Shown here: positions 1-4,888 of the stretch, in pieces
Layout of the letters: every line of letters begins with the position of its first letter
How positions within the stretch are numbered: the stretch's first letter is position 1
Source of the DNA: an uncultured Ruminococcus sp.
Lineage (GTDB): Bacteria; Bacillota; Clostridia; Oscillospirales; Ruminococcaceae
DNA length: 5,253 nucleotides
Reading direction: 5' to 3'
Assembly (NCBI GenBank): GCA_937898375.1
Contig: CALEJX010000488.1
Coordinates: 1 to 5,253, forward strand
The notes under the pieces: model-generated
Told to the model about the DNA's origin: nothing
Seen by the model: the letters and a program-made list of their open reading frames with translations, nothing else
Databases searched by the model: none
Translations under genes and position numbers: made by a program

Positions 1-24
1 AGTCCGAAACAAGTGGGACGTCGC

Positions 25-43
25 ATTTCTGTGAAACAGAAAT
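25..43. repeat. Perfect hairpin near left edge
   Basis: An 8-bp perfect inverted repeat (ATTTCTGT / ACAGAAAT) with a 3-nt loop. Flanking GGGA (15-18) and TCCC (52-55) can extend it into a larger imperfect stem. No run of T follows on either strand, so it is not a terminator. It would lie in the leader of the leftward transcript from the promoter at 163-191, or may be part of an intergenic repeat element together with the hairpin at 53-109. No function is assigned. Confidence 0.5.
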
Positions 44-52
44 TGAGCCGAT

Positions 53-109
53 CCCCTACAAATGGCGTAAATACGCTGTTTATATGTAGGGGCGAACAGC
101 GTTCGCCCG
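53..109. repeat. Palindromic intergenic repeat, copy 1
   Basis: Two adjoining hairpins. The first pairs CCCCTAC (53-59) with GTAGGGG (86-92) around an inner stem GCGT/ACGC (65-68/73-76). The second pairs GGGCGAAC (90-97) with GTTCGCCC (101-108) around a 3-nt loop. The two stems compete for the same G run. The second hairpin with its flanks recurs, inverted and with one loop substitution in the shared core, at 3428-3451, so it is a dispersed repeat rather than part of a gene. I recall this kind of sequence as common between genes in Ruminococcus-type genomes. It may act as a mobile miniature element or an RNA-level structure; neither is shown here. Confidence 0.75.
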
Positions 110-145
110 TTATTTGAGCGTTTTTCGACAGGCTGAAATAACAAC

Positions 146-179
146 GTTATTATAACATTGTTATTATAACACTGTTATT
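146..179. repeat. 14-bp tandem repeat with palindromic units
   Basis: Two and a half copies of a 14-bp unit starting at 146, 160 and 174. The first 12 bases, GTTATTATAACA, are identical in the two full copies. Each unit contains the palindrome GTTAT-T-ATAAC. The array overlaps the -10 box of the leftward promoter and lies 40-75 bp upstream of the -35 of the rightward promoter. That position suits an operator for a dimeric regulator controlling both directions, but the AT-rich tract could also simply be a slippage-derived repeat. Confidence 0.6.
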
Positions 180-191
180 TAATCTTGTCAA
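163..191 (-). promoter_or_regulatory. Leftward consensus sigma-A promoter
   Basis: On the minus strand TTGACA (191-186) is followed after exactly 17 bp by TATAAT (168-163), so both boxes are perfect. Transcription would start near 156 and run left out of the window, through the hairpins at 53-109 and 25-43. It is back to back with the rightward promoter at 219-247. A second TATAAT in the next repeat unit (154-149) has no properly spaced -35. Confidence 0.75.
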
Positions 192-218
192 GAGGTAATT
201 TACTTTATTCCTTAAATA

Positions 219-247
219 TTGTAATAAAACCATTTTCGTGATATAAT
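219..247 (+). promoter_or_regulatory. Promoter of the permease gene
   Basis: TTGTAA (219-224), 17-bp spacer, TATAAT (242-247). The -35 matches four of six consensus bases and the -10 is perfect. The predicted start near 254 leaves a leader of about 27 nt before the ATG at 281. Confidence 0.65.
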
Positions 248-280
248 CTTAGTATACAACATAATGACAGGAATGATAAC

Positions 281-1429
281 ATGAAATACATAAACAAAGC
301 CGTCGCCTTTGCAAAAAGAGAAACTGTCCTTACAGCGGCAATGCTCTTAGCAGTTATATCTGCATTTTTCGTTACACCCGACAAAGAGTATGCAAGCTAT
401 ATCGACTTCCGAACACTTGGACTTCTATTCTCCCTTATGACAGTAACTGAAGGCTGCAAAAAGCTCGGCATTTTTGAACGCAGTGCAAAATTTATCATAA
501 ACAAGGTCAATACCGCATTTAAGCTTTCCATAGTGCTTGTAGGACTTTGCTTCTTTTCAAGTATGTTCATAACAAATGACGTTTCGCTACTCACATTCGT
601 ACCCCTCACTCTCTCAGCCCTTTCAACTCTCGGAGAAACAGGCAACAAGCTTCTCATACCCATTATCGTCCTGCAGACAATCGCCGCAAATCTTGGCAGT
701 ATGCTCACGCCTATAGGAAATCCTCAGAATTTATACCTTTTTGGTGTATCAGATATGAAGCTTGGAGATTTTCTTGTACTAATGCTTCCCTTTACTATTG
801 CCGCAGGAGCAATGCTTTTTCTGTGGACGCTTGCAGTGTGTAAAAAGTCAGGAAAGCTGTCTGTCAAAACAAATATAAATGCTGAGAACATCTATACATA
901 TTCGACAAAAGACAAAACAAAGCTTTCAGTATATGTCCTGCTTTTCTTCCTTTGCCTGCTCACAGTTGCAAGGCTTGTCCCATGGCAGCTAACAGCCCTC
1001 TGCGCACTTGTTTTCTCTGCCATAGCTGACAGAAAGGTGCTTAAAACCATCGATTACTCACTGCTTCTTACATTCTGCGGATTTTTCATTTTTATCGGAA
1101 ATATGGGCAGAGTAGAGATTTTTCGCAGCGCACTCAGCAGCATAATAAACGGTCACGAGCTTTTTATTGCCGTTGCCGCAAGTCAGATAATAAGCAACGT
1201 TCCATGCGCTATACTCCTTTCAGGGTTTACTAACAAGCTGAATGCCCTTATAATAGGTACGAATATAGGCGGTCTTGGCACTCTTATCGCCTCTATGGCA
1301 AGCCTTATATCCTACAAGCAGATATGCCGCAGTCACCCTGAGGTCAAAGGCAGATATTTCGCATATTTCACAGCCGCAAATATAGCTTTCCTCGCTGTCA
1401 TGGCTCTTATTGTGAAAATCGTATACTGA
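281..1429 (+). CDS. SLC13/CitM-like anion permease (ion transporter superfamily)
   Basis: A 382-residue inner-membrane permease, likely a secondary transporter of an organic anion such as a di- or tricarboxylate. The substrate is not readable from sequence. Seen: about ten hydrophobic segments and two halves that each carry the paired hairpin signature of this superfamily. Half one has FITNDVSLLTFVPL (96-109) and ANLGSMLTPIGNPQNL (136-151). Half two has SQIISNVPCAILL (301-313) and GTNIGGLGTLIASM (326-339). The ITND and SNVP motifs at hairpin tips match the SNT-type substrate/sodium sites of the family, and GNPQN resembles the GNP motif of ArsB/CitM proteins. At 382 residues it is shorter than most relatives (roughly 420-460), mainly in the central loop. 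The ATG is preceded by CAGGA (268-272), a modest ribosome binding site 8 nt away. The DUF3789-like gene follows 72 bp downstream with no terminator between. An ArsB-like or sodium/proton role cannot be excluded. Confidence 0.85.
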   Translation: MKYINKAVAFAKRETVLTAAMLLAVISAFFVTPDKEYASYIDFRTLGLLFSLMTVTEGCKKLGIFERSAKFIINKVNTAFKLSIVLVGLCFFSSMFITNDVSLLTFVPLTLSALSTLGETGNKLLIPIIVLQTIAANLGSMLTPIGNPQNLYLFGVSDMKLGDFLVLMLPFTIAAGAMLFLWTLAVCKKSGKLSVKTNINAENIYTYSTKDKTKLSVYVLLFFLCLLTVARLVPWQLTALCALVFSAIADRKVLKTIDYSLLLTFCGFFIFIGNMGRVEIFRSALSSIINGHELFIAVAASQIISNVPCAILLSGFTNKLNALIIGTNIGGLGTLIASMASLISYKQICRSHPEVKGRYFAYFTAANIAFLAVMALIVKIVY

Positions 1430-1501
1430 AACTTTCTATGCTCCCTTTTATCTGCATAACATTCTCACCAAATGCCCACACTACCCACAGGAGGTGTTTT
1501 T

Positions 1502-1606
1502 ATGCTTGAATTTTTTGCAGGAACGCTGGTGGGCGGTTTTGTGGGCGTTGTGACAATGTGCCTTTGTATCACCGCAGGCGAAAGCGACCGACATGACGAA
1601 CGATAA
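1502..1606 (+). CDS. DUF3789-like 34-residue membrane micro-protein
   Basis: Very small gene of 34 codons plus stop. AGGAGGTG (1489-1496), nearly a perfect anti-16S match, sits 5 nt before the ATG, which strongly supports translation. Residues 3-25 form one hydrophobic segment rich in Gly (GGFVGVVTMCLC), followed by a short charged tail (GESDRHDER). The GVxTMCL core followed by a small-residue stretch and an acidic/basic end matches my memory of the DUF3789 family, which consists of roughly 30-60 residue proteins in Firmicutes with no known function. A single-pass membrane peptide is the natural prediction. It lies between the permease and a strong terminator, so it is probably co-transcribed with the permease; whether it modulates that transporter is speculation. 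The family match needs a profile search. Confidence 0.72.
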   Translation: MLEFFAGTLVGGFVGVVTMCLCITAGESDRHDER

Positions 1607-1638
1607 TGTTTTCACAGGTAAACTTCGTGATTTTCACC

Positions 1639-1680
1639 AAAAAAGCTACCGCAAAATCTCCCTTTGCGGCGGCTTTTTTT
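1639..1680 (+). terminator. Intrinsic terminator after the permease/DUF3789 unit
   Basis: GCTACCGCAAA (1645-1655) pairs with TTTGCGGCGGC (1663-1673), with one A-C mismatch and one G-T pair, around a 7-nt loop. Seven T follow (1674-1680). Six A precede the stem, so the reverse strand also has a U tail and the site could act in both directions. Confidence 0.88.
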
Positions 1681-1693
1681 ATGCCGTTCCGTA

Positions 1694-1722
1694 TTGACAA
1701 ACATTCCGCTTTGTACTATAAT
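1694..1722 (+). promoter_or_regulatory. Perfect sigma-A promoter of the symporter gene
   Basis: TTGACA (1694-1699), 17-bp spacer, TATAAT (1717-1722). Both boxes are perfect. The start near 1729 gives a leader of about 75 nt before the TTG codon. I found no convincing riboswitch or attenuator in that leader, only a weak AAGCTTT palindrome. Confidence 0.85.
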
Positions 1723-1788
1723 ATTATCATTGTACTTTAGCAAGTAAAAACGCAAAAGCATAAAAGCTTTAAAGCGACACATGAAGTG

Positions 1789-1797
1789 AAAGGAGTG
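1789..1797 (+). promoter_or_regulatory. Ribosome binding site that fixes a TTG start
   Basis: AAAGGAGTG lies 7-9 nt before TTG at 1805. The first in-frame ATG (1847) has no such site and would remove most of the first membrane helix. The earlier TTG at 1800 runs into a stop after one codon. TTG at 1805 is therefore the best start. Confidence 0.8.
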
Positions 1798-1804
1798 TAT
1801 TGGA

Positions 1805-3340
1805 TTGACAGCAAGGTGGATAGTATTGGTATTATACCTTGCCCTTATGATAGGCATAGGTGTTTATTACCGCAGAAAATCAGCAAGCGTCAATGATTTT
1901 GTGCTTGGAGGACGAGGTCTTGGAGCGTGGTTTACAGCTTTCGCATATGGAACTTCATACTTCTCGGCAGTAATTTTTGTAGGCTACGCAGGAAAATTCG
2001 GTTGGAATTACGGCGTGGCTTCAACTTGGGTAGGAATCGGAAACGCCGTTATAGGCTCATGGCTTGCATGGAAAGTTTTAGGCAGGCGTACAAGGATAAT
2101 GTCAAAGCACCTTGAGGCAAAGACCATGCCTGAGTATTTTGAAAAGAGATACAACAGCAAGCCTTTGAAGATAGTTTCGGCGCTTATCGTGTTCGTGTTC
2201 CTTATCCCTTACACAGCGTCAGTTTATAACGGCTTGTCAAGACTTTTTGAAAAGGGGTTCGGCATACCATACAAATATTGTATAATCGGCATGGCAGTTT
2301 TCACTGCGGTGTATGTTATCATGGGCGGCTACAAGGCTACAGCGCTGAACGATTTTATTCAGGGCATCGTAATGCTCGTGGGCATTGCGGCGGTAGTGCT
2401 TGCAGTGCTTGGTGAAAACGGCGGTCTTGGCAGTTCACTTGACCTGCTTGGTGATATCCCTAACGCAAATGGCGAAAAGGGCGCATACGCTTCGCTTTTC
2501 GGTCCTGACCCTATAAACCTTGCAGGCGTTGTTATCCTTACCTCTCTCGGCACATGGGGACTTCCGCAAATGGTGCAGAAATTCTATGCCATAAAAGATG
2601 ACAAGGCTATCAAAACAGGCACTATCGTATCCACATTCTTTGCAGTAGTGGTAGCAGGCGGCTGTTACTTCCTTGGCGGTTTCGGCAGACTTTTTGTAAA
2701 CAGCGTTGACGGACTTCCAGAGGGCGGCTTTGACGGAATAGTCCCGACCATGATGGAGAAACTTCCTTCCCTGCTGTTCGGACTTGTTATCGTCCTTGTG
2801 CTTTCGGCTTCAATGTCAACTCTTTCATCGCTGGTGCTTACATCAAGCTCCACTTTGACTATCGACCTTATCAAGCCTATCATGAAAGAAAAAATGGACG
2901 AGAAAAAACAGCTTATCACAATGCGAATTTTCATTGCCGTATTTCTTATCATCTCAGTAATTCTTGCGATAATCACCCTTGAAAATCCGCAGACAGTTAT
3001 TTCAACGCTCATGTCTATCTCGTGGGGCGCACTTGCAGGAGCATTCCTTGCGCCGTTTATGTATGGACTTTTCTGGAAAGGCGTAACAAAGGCGGCTTGC
3101 ATGACAAGCTTTATCGCAGGAGTAGGCATAACAGTTGTACATATGGCATACTACACCCTTGCAGGTCACACAGGCACTCTTTGGGGCATAAACCTTGCCT
3201 CGCCTATCAACGCAGGCGCATTTGCAATGCTTTTCGGACTTGTTCTTGTGCCTATCGTTAGCCTTATCACAAAGCAGAGCGACGCTGACAAGGCACACGC
3301 TGAAAAGGTGTTTGAGTGCTACGATAACAGCGAGATATGA
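1805..3340 (+). CDS. Sodium:solute symporter (SSS family, PutP-like)
   Basis: A 511-residue, roughly 13-helix symporter that would couple sodium entry to uptake of a small solute. Length and layout match the SSS family (solute/sodium symporters; PutP, PanF, SGLT relatives). Family marks: LGGRGLG (34-40) after helix 1, AYGTSYFSAVIFVG (47-60) in the helix lining the sodium site, GGYKATALNDFIQG (174-187), WGLPQMVQKFYA (251-262), and SASMSTLSSLVLTSSS (334-349). By eye, Ser338-Thr339 line up with the sodium-site Ser340/Thr341 of E. coli PutP, and Ser54 with Ser57. The PutP aspartate 55 position appears to be Tyr52, so proline should not be assumed as substrate. No small accessory subunit gene is adjacent. 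The gene has its own promoter and terminator and is monocistronic. The TTG start may limit expression. The family is sure, the substrate is not. Confidence 0.93.
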   Translation: MTARWIVLVLYLALMIGIGVYYRRKSASVNDFVLGGRGLGAWFTAFAYGTSYFSAVIFVGYAGKFGWNYGVASTWVGIGNAVIGSWLAWKVLGRRTRIMSKHLEAKTMPEYFEKRYNSKPLKIVSALIVFVFLIPYTASVYNGLSRLFEKGFGIPYKYCIIGMAVFTAVYVIMGGYKATALNDFIQGIVMLVGIAAVVLAVLGENGGLGSSLDLLGDIPNANGEKGAYASLFGPDPINLAGVVILTSLGTWGLPQMVQKFYAIKDDKAIKTGTIVSTFFAVVVAGGCYFLGGFGRLFVNSVDGLPEGGFDGIVPTMMEKLPSLLFGLVIVLVLSASMSTLSSLVLTSSSTLTIDLIKPIMKEKMDEKKQLITMRIFIAVFLIISVILAIITLENPQTVISTLMSISWGALAGAFLAPFMYGLFWKGVTKAACMTSFIAGVGITVVHMAYYTLAGHTGTLWGINLASPINAGAFAMLFGLVLVPIVSLITKQSDADKAHAEKVFECYDNSEI

Positions 3341-3369
3341 TCATGCTGGCATACCAAAAATAACACAGG

Positions 3370-3399
3370 CAGGGACGGACTTTGTTCGTTCCTGTTTTT
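3370..3399 (+). terminator. Intrinsic terminator after the symporter
   Basis: CAGGGACGGAC (3370-3380) pairs with GTTCGTTCCTG (3384-3394), 11 bp including two G-T pairs, with a TTT loop. TTTTTGTTT follows. It lies 29 bp after the stop codon. Confidence 0.9.
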
Positions 3400-3427
3400 G
3401 TTTATCGCAGATTTATCGGGCGACAAG

Positions 3428-3451
3428 ACGGGCGAACACTGTTCGCCCCTA
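3428..3451 (-). repeat. Palindromic intergenic repeat, copy 2 (inverted)
   Basis: GGGCGAAC (3430-3437) and GTTCGCCC (3441-3448) form an 8-bp stem with a 3-nt loop. Read on the minus strand, the 24-nt core equals 87-110 except for one loop base. The flanks (TAGGGG on one side, CCCGT on the other) are also shared. Outside the core the two copies do not obviously match. Confidence 0.75.
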
Positions 3452-3524
3452 CCGCAGTATGTGGGGTCATCAGAATTTGAGAGATAATTTGCAATCTATA
3501 TTCAATTTTCAAGTTACGTTCGGG

Positions 3525-3579
3525 GTGCAACATTGGGTATAATGCCCTTGGTTTTGTATACACAAAATATCCAATGCAC
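3525..3579. repeat. Nested long inverted repeat
   Basis: An outer stem pairs CATTGGGTA (3531-3539) with TATCCAATG (3568-3576), 9 bp with one G-T. It is extended by GTG/CAC (3525-3527/3577-3579) across a 3-nt bulge. Inside, TTTTGT (3552-3557) and ACAAAA (3562-3567) form a perfect 6-bp stem with loop ATAC. Such nesting suggests a structured RNA or a small palindromic element. No T tail follows on either strand. Confidence 0.5.
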
Positions 3580-3637
3580 AACCACATTTTGACACAAGTA
3601 CTCTACAGCCTGTTCCAGAAACTCACCTCGGTTTCAC

Positions 3638-3653
3638 CAAGTCGCAGGACTTG
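3638..3653. repeat. Short hairpin with GCAG loop
   Basis: CAAGTC and GACTTG form a perfect 6-bp stem around GCAG. The same loop tetramer appears in the second hairpin at 3724-3745, which may be chance. Confidence 0.4.
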
Positions 3654-3707
3654 TACGTGCCCGCAAGTATCAAAACGCTTTCTACTTATACACGAAAAAC
3701 ACACCTT

Positions 3708-3745
3708 TTGTTGCATAAAAAATGCAACAATTGCAGAATTGTTGC
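3708..3745. repeat. Two overlapping, mutually exclusive hairpins
   Basis: Hairpin one pairs TTGTTGCAT (3708-3716) with ATGCAACAA (3722-3730), 9 perfect bp with an A5 loop. Hairpin two pairs GCAACAATT (3724-3732) with AATTGTTGC (3737-3745), 9 perfect bp with a GCAG loop. They share the GCAACAA strand, so only one can form at a time. TTGTTGC is therefore present twice as a direct repeat around its complement. No U tail or nearby start codon makes this an obvious attenuator. Confidence 0.6.
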
Positions 3746-3873
3746 CAAATTAAAATATAAATCATTTGTTTGCACAAATTCGGGAGTGCGGTTTTGGTGG
3801 GATAGCATAAAGTTTTATGAACAAAACGTGTTTAGGGGTGAGGTAAATTAGTGGAAATTTTGCTCCGCTGAGA

Positions 3874-3902
3874 TTGACTTGCAAGGCATTTTATGATAGA
3901 AT
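3874..3902 (+). promoter_or_regulatory. Extended -10 promoter of the 117-residue gene
   Basis: TTGACT (3874-3879), 17-bp spacer, TAGAAT (3897-3902) preceded by TGA (3894-3896), an extended -10 element. Each hexamer matches five of six consensus bases. The start near 3908-3909 leaves a leader of about 45 nt. Confidence 0.75.
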
Positions 3903-3953
3903 ATTGAAGATAAGTTACAAAAACAACATGACAGTTATGCAGGGGGGAGAAAA

Positions 3954-4307
3954 ATGTCGATACTTTTATTGCCGTTCAAGATAGTTTTTCTGATAATCGC
4001 TTTTATACTAAAGGGTATTTTATACTTGCTTGCGTTTATTCTGAACTTTATTTCTGAGGTCTTGGTCGCTTTGCAATACATACTTGGAAGCGCATTTGTA
4101 CTGGTGGCTATTGGAGGTACTATCGTACTTGTCAGAAGCATTAAGAATGGCTCTCTTACAGGCTTACAAGGCGGTGTATTGATAGGCTTTTTGTGGCTCA
4201 TATCTATGGCGTTCAGCATGATGTTCTATCTAAGCAGTGCGGCGGCTGACCTATTTGAAAGCATTGGCGATTGGTTAGGGGACACGGCTTTGGGATTTTT
4301 CTACTAA
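3954..4307 (+). CDS. Small hydrophobic membrane protein, function unknown
   Basis: A 117-residue protein I do not recognise with certainty. It is almost entirely hydrophobic, with three or four membrane segments (about residues 2-18, 22-38, 42-60 and 72-94). A short cationic loop RSIKNGS (61-67) and the motif GGVLIGFLWLISMAFS (73-88) come next, then an acidic amphipathic tail (DLFESIGDWLGDTALGFFY). A run of six G then AG (3942-3949) ends 4 nt before the ATG, a strong ribosome binding site. It has its own extended -10 promoter and a terminator 22 bp after the stop, so it is a single-gene unit. The arrangement of N-terminal helices, short loop and LVR/KNG-like turn vaguely recalls the small CD1845-type membrane proteins of conjugative elements, but no other mobile-element gene is present, so I do not make that call. 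Confidence 0.75.
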   Translation: MSILLLPFKIVFLIIAFILKGILYLLAFILNFISEVLVALQYILGSAFVLVAIGGTIVLVRSIKNGSLTGLQGGVLIGFLWLISMAFSMMFYLSSAAADLFESIGDWLGDTALGFFY

Positions 4308-4320
4308 AAATCTAATAAGC

Positions 4321-4547
4321 AAAAACAAAAAGACGCTGCCCAAAAAGACAGCGTCTTATTATTCACATTTTCTTTCGGCAAACGCCTAGCCAAGTCGAGG
4401 TTTCACTGTGCAACCCCTCCCGAAAGCTCAACCAAACAGCGCTCTTGGCACGCCCCTTGGTATCATCGCTTCACAGAACTGCCACGACTATAAAGTTTAC
4501 GTCAGCTCTGACCGAAAACTCCTGTTTTCTGACAACGTTTCGTTGCT
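4321..4547 (-). ncRNA. Structured RNA 1 of a tandem array (leftward)
   Basis: Predicted RNA of about 227 nt bounded by a perfect promoter (4554-4582) and a U-tailed terminator (4330-4357). Seen on the minus strand, in order: hairpin CAACG-AAA-CGUUG (4545-4533); hairpin GAAAAC-AGGA-GUUUUC (4529-4514); a core (4505-4479) containing CUUUAUAGUCGU, enclosed by CAGAGC/GUUCUG (4510-4505/4479-4474); then paired segments C (4461-4456/4436-4431), A (4449-4444/4394-4389), B (4426-4420/4378-4372) and D (4419-4416/4400-4397). A crosses C and B, which implies a pseudoknot. RNA 3 has the same core and the same order of segments with different bases. There is no plausible reading frame with a ribosome binding site. 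It does not fold as the single rod expected of 6S RNA. It is probably a trans-acting RNA; I cannot name the family. Confidence 0.75.
4330..4357. terminator. Convergent bidirectional terminator
   Basis: AAGACGCTG (4330-4338) pairs with CAGCGTCTT (4349-4357), 9 perfect bp. On the minus strand the stem is followed by UUUUUGUUUUU, a strong tail that ends RNA 1. On the plus strand the tail TTATTATT is weaker but sits 22 bp after the stop of the 117-residue gene, so the site can serve both converging transcripts. Confidence 0.85.
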
Positions 4548-4553
4548 GACATT

Positions 4554-4582
4554 ATTATAGCTTATCTTGCCTACAATGTCAA
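4554..4582 (-). promoter_or_regulatory. Perfect promoter of RNA 1
   Basis: Minus strand TTGACA (4582-4577), 17-bp spacer, TATAAT (4559-4554). Predicted start near 4547. Only 9 bp separate the -35 from the U tail of RNA 2's terminator. Confidence 0.88.
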
Positions 4583-4591
4583 GCACATATC

Positions 4592-4618
4592 AAAAAAACG
4601 CTCTGATAATTCAGGGCG
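4592..4618 (-). terminator. Terminator of RNA 2
   Basis: On the minus strand CGCCCUGA (4618-4611) pairs with UCAGAGCG (4606-4599) with one C-A mismatch, around AUUA, followed by seven U (4598-4592). The last stem strand AGAGCG repeats the upstream one (4656-4651), so CGCUCU at 4683-4678 could in principle pair with either. Confidence 0.8.
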
Positions 4619-4814
4619 GTTTTATTCGTGATAAGGCTGATTTTTATAGTCGCTCTGGTCGACCAACTTTCATGCAGAGAGCGTTTTGCCCTTGCACAGT
4701 GCATACTATACTTACAAGCAGCAGTGAGCTTCAGAGTTTCGGATACACGTCATTATTTCTAATGCGTCCCTCAAGTGTCAGCCGCACTAAGAAAAGCTAC
4801 GGATAACTTTTCTC
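4592..4814 (-). ncRNA. Structured RNA 2 of the array (diverged middle member)
   Basis: About 223 nt with its own perfect promoter and terminator, similar in size to RNAs 1 and 3, but I cannot align its sequence with theirs. It opens with a 7-bp hairpin AGAAAAG/CUUUUCU (4813-4807/4796-4790). A stem CAUUA-GAAA-UAAUG (4764-4751) with a GAAA tetraloop follows. The 3' half has UAUAGU/ACUAUA (4710-4705/4650-4645) enclosing CGCUCU/AGAGCG (4683-4678/4656-4651). AUGCA (4704-4700) can pair into that hairpin's loop with UGCAU (4676-4672), giving a pseudoknot. CGACUAUAAA (4652-4643) is perfectly complementary to UUUAUAGUCG in the cores of RNAs 1 and 3. Short frames inside lack ribosome binding sites. Confidence 0.68.
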
Positions 4815-4820
4815 AACACT

Positions 4821-4849
4821 ATTATAATCAATTCTGTGGCAAATGTCAA
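4821..4849 (-). promoter_or_regulatory. Perfect promoter of RNA 2
   Basis: Minus strand TTGACA (4849-4844), 17-bp spacer, TATAAT (4826-4821). Predicted start near 4814, right at the first base before the 5' hairpin of RNA 2. Eleven bp separate its -35 from RNA 3's U tail. Confidence 0.88.
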
Positions 4850-4860
4850 GCCCAGACACT

Positions 4861-4888
4861 AAAAAAGACCTGTGCCAAAACACAAGTC
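4861..4888 (-). terminator. Terminator of RNA 3
   Basis: On the minus strand GACUUGUG (4888-4881) pairs with CACAGGUC (4874-4867), 8 bp with one G-U, around a 6-nt loop, followed by six U (4866-4861). Confidence 0.87.

Larger units (their letters stand above)
3454..3870. other. Long intergenic stretch, no convincing gene
   Basis: About 420 bases between the symporter unit and the promoter at 3874. Open frames here lack ribosome binding sites and recognisable protein features. The stretch holds inverted repeats (3525-3579, 3638-3653, 3708-3745), a lone TATAAT at 3538-3543 and a lone TTGACA at 3589-3594, neither of which has a properly spaced partner. It could be a decayed mobile element or an unrecognised structured RNA. 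Confidence 0.5.

Noticed and set aside
1..117. Possible C-terminal end of an upstream gene
   Set aside because: Two frames are open from the left edge (to 89 and 117), but both run into the dispersed palindrome and would translate its repeat sequence. A leftward leader fits better, although the edge prevents certainty.
2359..3298. Minus-strand open frames of 64-154 residues inside the symporter
   Set aside because: Shadows of the strong plus-strand coding frame, with no start signals.
3538..3594. TATAAT at 3538 and TTGACA at 3589 as promoters
   Set aside because: Neither has a matching partner box at 16-18 bp spacing.
3402..3851. Open frames of 61 and 66 residues in the intergenic stretch
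   Set aside because: One overlaps the palindromic repeat and both lack start signals and recognisable protein features.
4592..4714. A 41-codon frame in RNA 2 starting at the minus-strand AUG near 4704, as a type I toxin
   Set aside because: No ribosome binding site before it, it reads through the terminator, and it lacks the hydrophobic helix typical of such toxins.
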